Origin: Methanobacteriota archaeon
Lineage (GTDB): Archaea > Thermoplasmatota > Poseidoniia > Poseidoniales > Poseidoniaceae
DNA: 17,385 bases
Direction: 5' to 3'
NCBI GenBank assembly: GCA_002694245.1
Contig: NZLM01000025.1
Coordinates: 9,332 to 26,716, forward strand
The stretch's first letter is position 1. Every line of letters begins with the position of its first letter. This document shows positions 16,190-17,385 of this stretch, piece after piece. The notes below the pieces were generated by a model. That model saw only the letters and a list, made by a program, of their open reading frames with translations, made no database searches and was not told the DNA's origin. The position numbers and the translations under genes were made by a program.

Positions 16190-16278
16190 ATTCTGACAGT
16201 ACCAGCAGCGGTGATTAAGTTTATTCTACCGGTATGCATAAGAAAATAAACGCTAAATTTTATCAAATGGAGAAGGTA

Positions 16279-17067
16279 ATGAATATTGATCAAATCGCAA
16301 ATAAACTTCATGAGGCTATCACTTCTAGAAGACAAATACGGCCTTTAACTCAAGATAATATTCTGCTGTCCAACTCTGATGCGTACGCGATCTCTAGAAA
16401 ACTATGTGAGCTCAGGAAATGGAAAATATTGGGTCGTAAGATTGGCTTTACTAACCGTACAATATGGCCAATTTACGGTGTTGAACAACCAATGTGGGGT
16501 TCGATGAGCGCAAGTTCGATTAGCTACGCTGAAAATGGAAAGTCCTCCATTAAGCTTTCGGAGTACTGTGAACCCAGGATCGAACCGGAAATTGTTGTGT
16601 GTTTTGCCTCACCACCCCCCCTTAATGCTTCAGAGGAACAAATCGTAAGTTATATAGATTGGCTGGCTCCTGGCTTCGAAATTGTAGACTCTGTTTTTCC
16701 TGATTGGAAATTTTCTATTCCAGATACAATTGCGGCAGGCGGCTTACATGGCCAGCTAATCATCGGTCAAAAAGTTTCAACGATTAATAACTTGATACCA
16801 GAATTAATTGATCAAAAAGTTACGCTTGCGTGTGATGATAAAGTGGTCGAAGAAGGATACGGCAGTAATATCTTAGATGGGCCAATTTCTGCAATTAAAC
16901 ACTTGGTCGATGGAATATTTGATGAACCATCTGAAGTGCCTATCAAGGCTGGTGACATCGTTACAACTGGCACTCTGACCGATGCAAAGCCTCTGCGCGT
17001 TGGAGAAATTTGGAGGGGCCATTATTCTGGTGTAATTAATTCTTCGTTATCCATTGAGATCATTTAA
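16279..17067 (+). CDS. 2-keto-4-pentenoate hydratase/fumarylacetoacetate-hydrolase-superfamily enzyme (MhpD-like)
   Basis: 262 residues from the ATG at 16279, supported by GGAGAAGG just upstream and by family length; an upstream in-frame ATG at 16234 adds residues unlike the family. Seen: GRKIGFTNRTIWPIYGV (52-68), the metal-binding glutamates in CEPRIEPEIVV (E102, E104), the FEIVDSVFPDW segment (133-143), and GGLHGQLIIG. MhpD-type enzymes hydrate 2-hydroxypenta-2,4-dienoate to 4-hydroxy-2-oxovalerate in meta-cleavage pathways; relatives decarboxylate or hydrolyse other keto acids. No aldolase or dioxygenase partner is nearby, so the substrate is open. It is the only gene of cassette 5 and reads towards the tRNA, opposite to the genes ending at the other remnants. 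Confidence 0.9.
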   Translation: MNIDQIANKLHEAITSRRQIRPLTQDNILLSNSDAYAISRKLCELRKWKILGRKIGFTNRTIWPIYGVEQPMWGSMSASSISYAENGKSSIKLSEYCEPRIEPEIVVCFASPPPLNASEEQIVSYIDWLAPGFEIVDSVFPDWKFSIPDTIAAGGLHGQLIIGQKVSTINNLIPELIDQKVTLACDDKVVEEGYGSNILDGPISAIKHLVDGIFDEPSEVPIKAGDIVTTGTLTDAKPLRVGEIWRGHYSGVINSSLSIEII

Positions 17068-17199
17068 ATTCTAAAATAGATTAATATCTTATCTTTTAGC
17101 GAGGTGTTGAAATGAAAACTTGGTAGTACAACCCATAATTCAAACTCTCTAGTTCGTAATCAGTTCAAACATTAAACAAAGAGTACCTTAGGTGGCCCC

Positions 17200-17309
17200 G
17201 TCACACACTGGTCACATAAACTTTGACAATTGCACATGATAAAGCGTTTTCAAATCTACCATAAATTGGGTGTGAGTGATAAATTAAGTCTATTTCGTAG
17301 AATTTTTTT
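17200..17309. promoter_or_regulatory. Recombinase-arm-like region next to the tRNA gene (right copy)
   Basis: GTCACACAC (17200-17208), GGTCACATAA (17210-17219), CTTTGACAA, TACCATAAAT, GATAAATT and GTCTATTTC occur in the same order and spacing as at 15893-16002, ending in an eight-T run beside the tRNA's CCA. It lies immediately downstream of the tRNA 3' end, where the attachment arm of the last-integrated element is expected. No integrase follows: the hydratase ends 132 bp to the left and the space between holds no reading frame. Confidence 0.6.
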
Positions 17310-17385
17310 TGGTAGCGGAGGAGGGACTTGAACCCCCGACACGCGGATTATGATTCCGCTGCTCTAACCACCTGAGCTACTCCGC
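17310..17385 (-). tRNA. Elongator tRNA-Met (anticodon CAT), 5' end clipped by one base
   Basis: Read on the minus strand the segment folds as a full cloverleaf: acceptor GCGGAG paired with CTCCGC, D-arm GCTC/GAGC, anticodon stem GCGGA/TCCGC around loop ATCATAA (anticodon CAT), five-base variable loop, T-arm around TTCAAGT, discriminator A and an encoded CCA. Only the first acceptor base is beyond the window end. The body matches alphaproteobacterial elongator tRNA-Met rather than initiator tRNA or tRNA-Ile(CAT). It is the presumed integration target for all the cassettes to its left, and its intact 3' half shows that the tRNA was restored after each insertion. Confidence 0.95.

Larger units (their letters stand above)
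7316..17385. mobile_element. Array of five cargo cassettes delimited by tRNA-Met 3'-half repeats
   Basis: Direct copies of the 3' half of the tRNA-Met(CAT) gene start at 7316, 9225, 11576, 14403 and 16003; the functional gene starts at 17310. All are oriented like the tRNA. Blocks of roughly 1.9, 2.35, 2.8, 1.6 and 1.3 kb lie between them. Each block holds one to three accessory genes of differing base composition, and none shows an integrase, transposase or replication gene. Integration of a tyrosine-recombinase element into a tRNA normally restores the tRNA and leaves a displaced 3' fragment at the distal end. Serial insertion at one tRNA therefore explains this layout. The tandem-element interpretation is inference; the repeats are seen directly. 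Confidence 0.75.

Noticed and set aside
7316..17385. True integron with attC sites
   Set aside because: The repeats are tRNA-Met 3' halves rather than imperfect palindromic attC sites, and no intI gene is present. Only the gene/site geometry is similar.
7316..17385. CRISPR array
   Set aside because: Repeats are over 1 kb apart and tRNA-derived, with genes between them; no short regular spacers and no cas genes.

Overview
The window looks like part of a low-GC alphaproteobacterial chromosome, plausibly a marine planktonic lineage such as low-GC Rhodobacterales, SAR116 or a relative. This rests on an elongator tRNA-Met of alphaproteobacterial type at the right edge, AT-rich catabolic and transport genes of kinds common in that group, and a photolyase-like/FAD-oxidoreductase pair of a kind I associate with Rhodobacteraceae. 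The lineage call is inference; no ribosomal marker is present.

Left half (1-7145): AT-rich, evenly composed metabolic genes. They are the 3' end of an oligopeptide/dipeptide ABC transporter ATPase, a short-chain dehydrogenase, an EamA-type permease, a 3-hydroxyisobutyrate-dehydrogenase-like enzyme, a divergently transcribed amidase, and an MFS transporter. A palindromic TTACCAA/TTGGTAA site in the dehydrogenase-amidase divergent region may be an operator.

Right half (7316-17385): an array of five DNA blocks of about 1.3-2.8 kb. Each block is delimited by a partial copy of the 3' half of the elongator tRNA-Met(CAT) gene, which lies at the right end on the minus strand. All remnants are in the tRNA's orientation. 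Four of the five cover the same segment, from the CCA end to the anticodon; the fifth (14403) is a short decayed piece. Cargo from left to right: (1) a GC-rich TPR/histidine-cluster protein; (2) a divergent polysaccharide-deacetylase-family enzyme and M20 amidohydrolase; (3) a GC-rich renalase-like FAD oxidoreductase overlapping a photolyase-like flavoprotein with reversed domain order, plus a divergent 100-aa protein; (4) the tRNA 2-selenouridine synthase MnmH; (5) a 2-keto-4-pentenoate hydratase-like enzyme. The two tRNA-proximal copies also share about 110 bp of flanking DNA with GTCACAC-type repeats, as expected of a tyrosine-recombinase attachment region. No integrase gene is visible.

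My reading is that a tRNA-Met hotspot has repeatedly captured small cargo cassettes from donors of differing base composition. The layout recalls tRNA-anchored integrative elements such as tycheposons, and its gene-plus-recombination-site geometry recalls integron cassettes. The cargo genes are accessory metabolic, repair and tRNA-modification functions and do not form one pathway.
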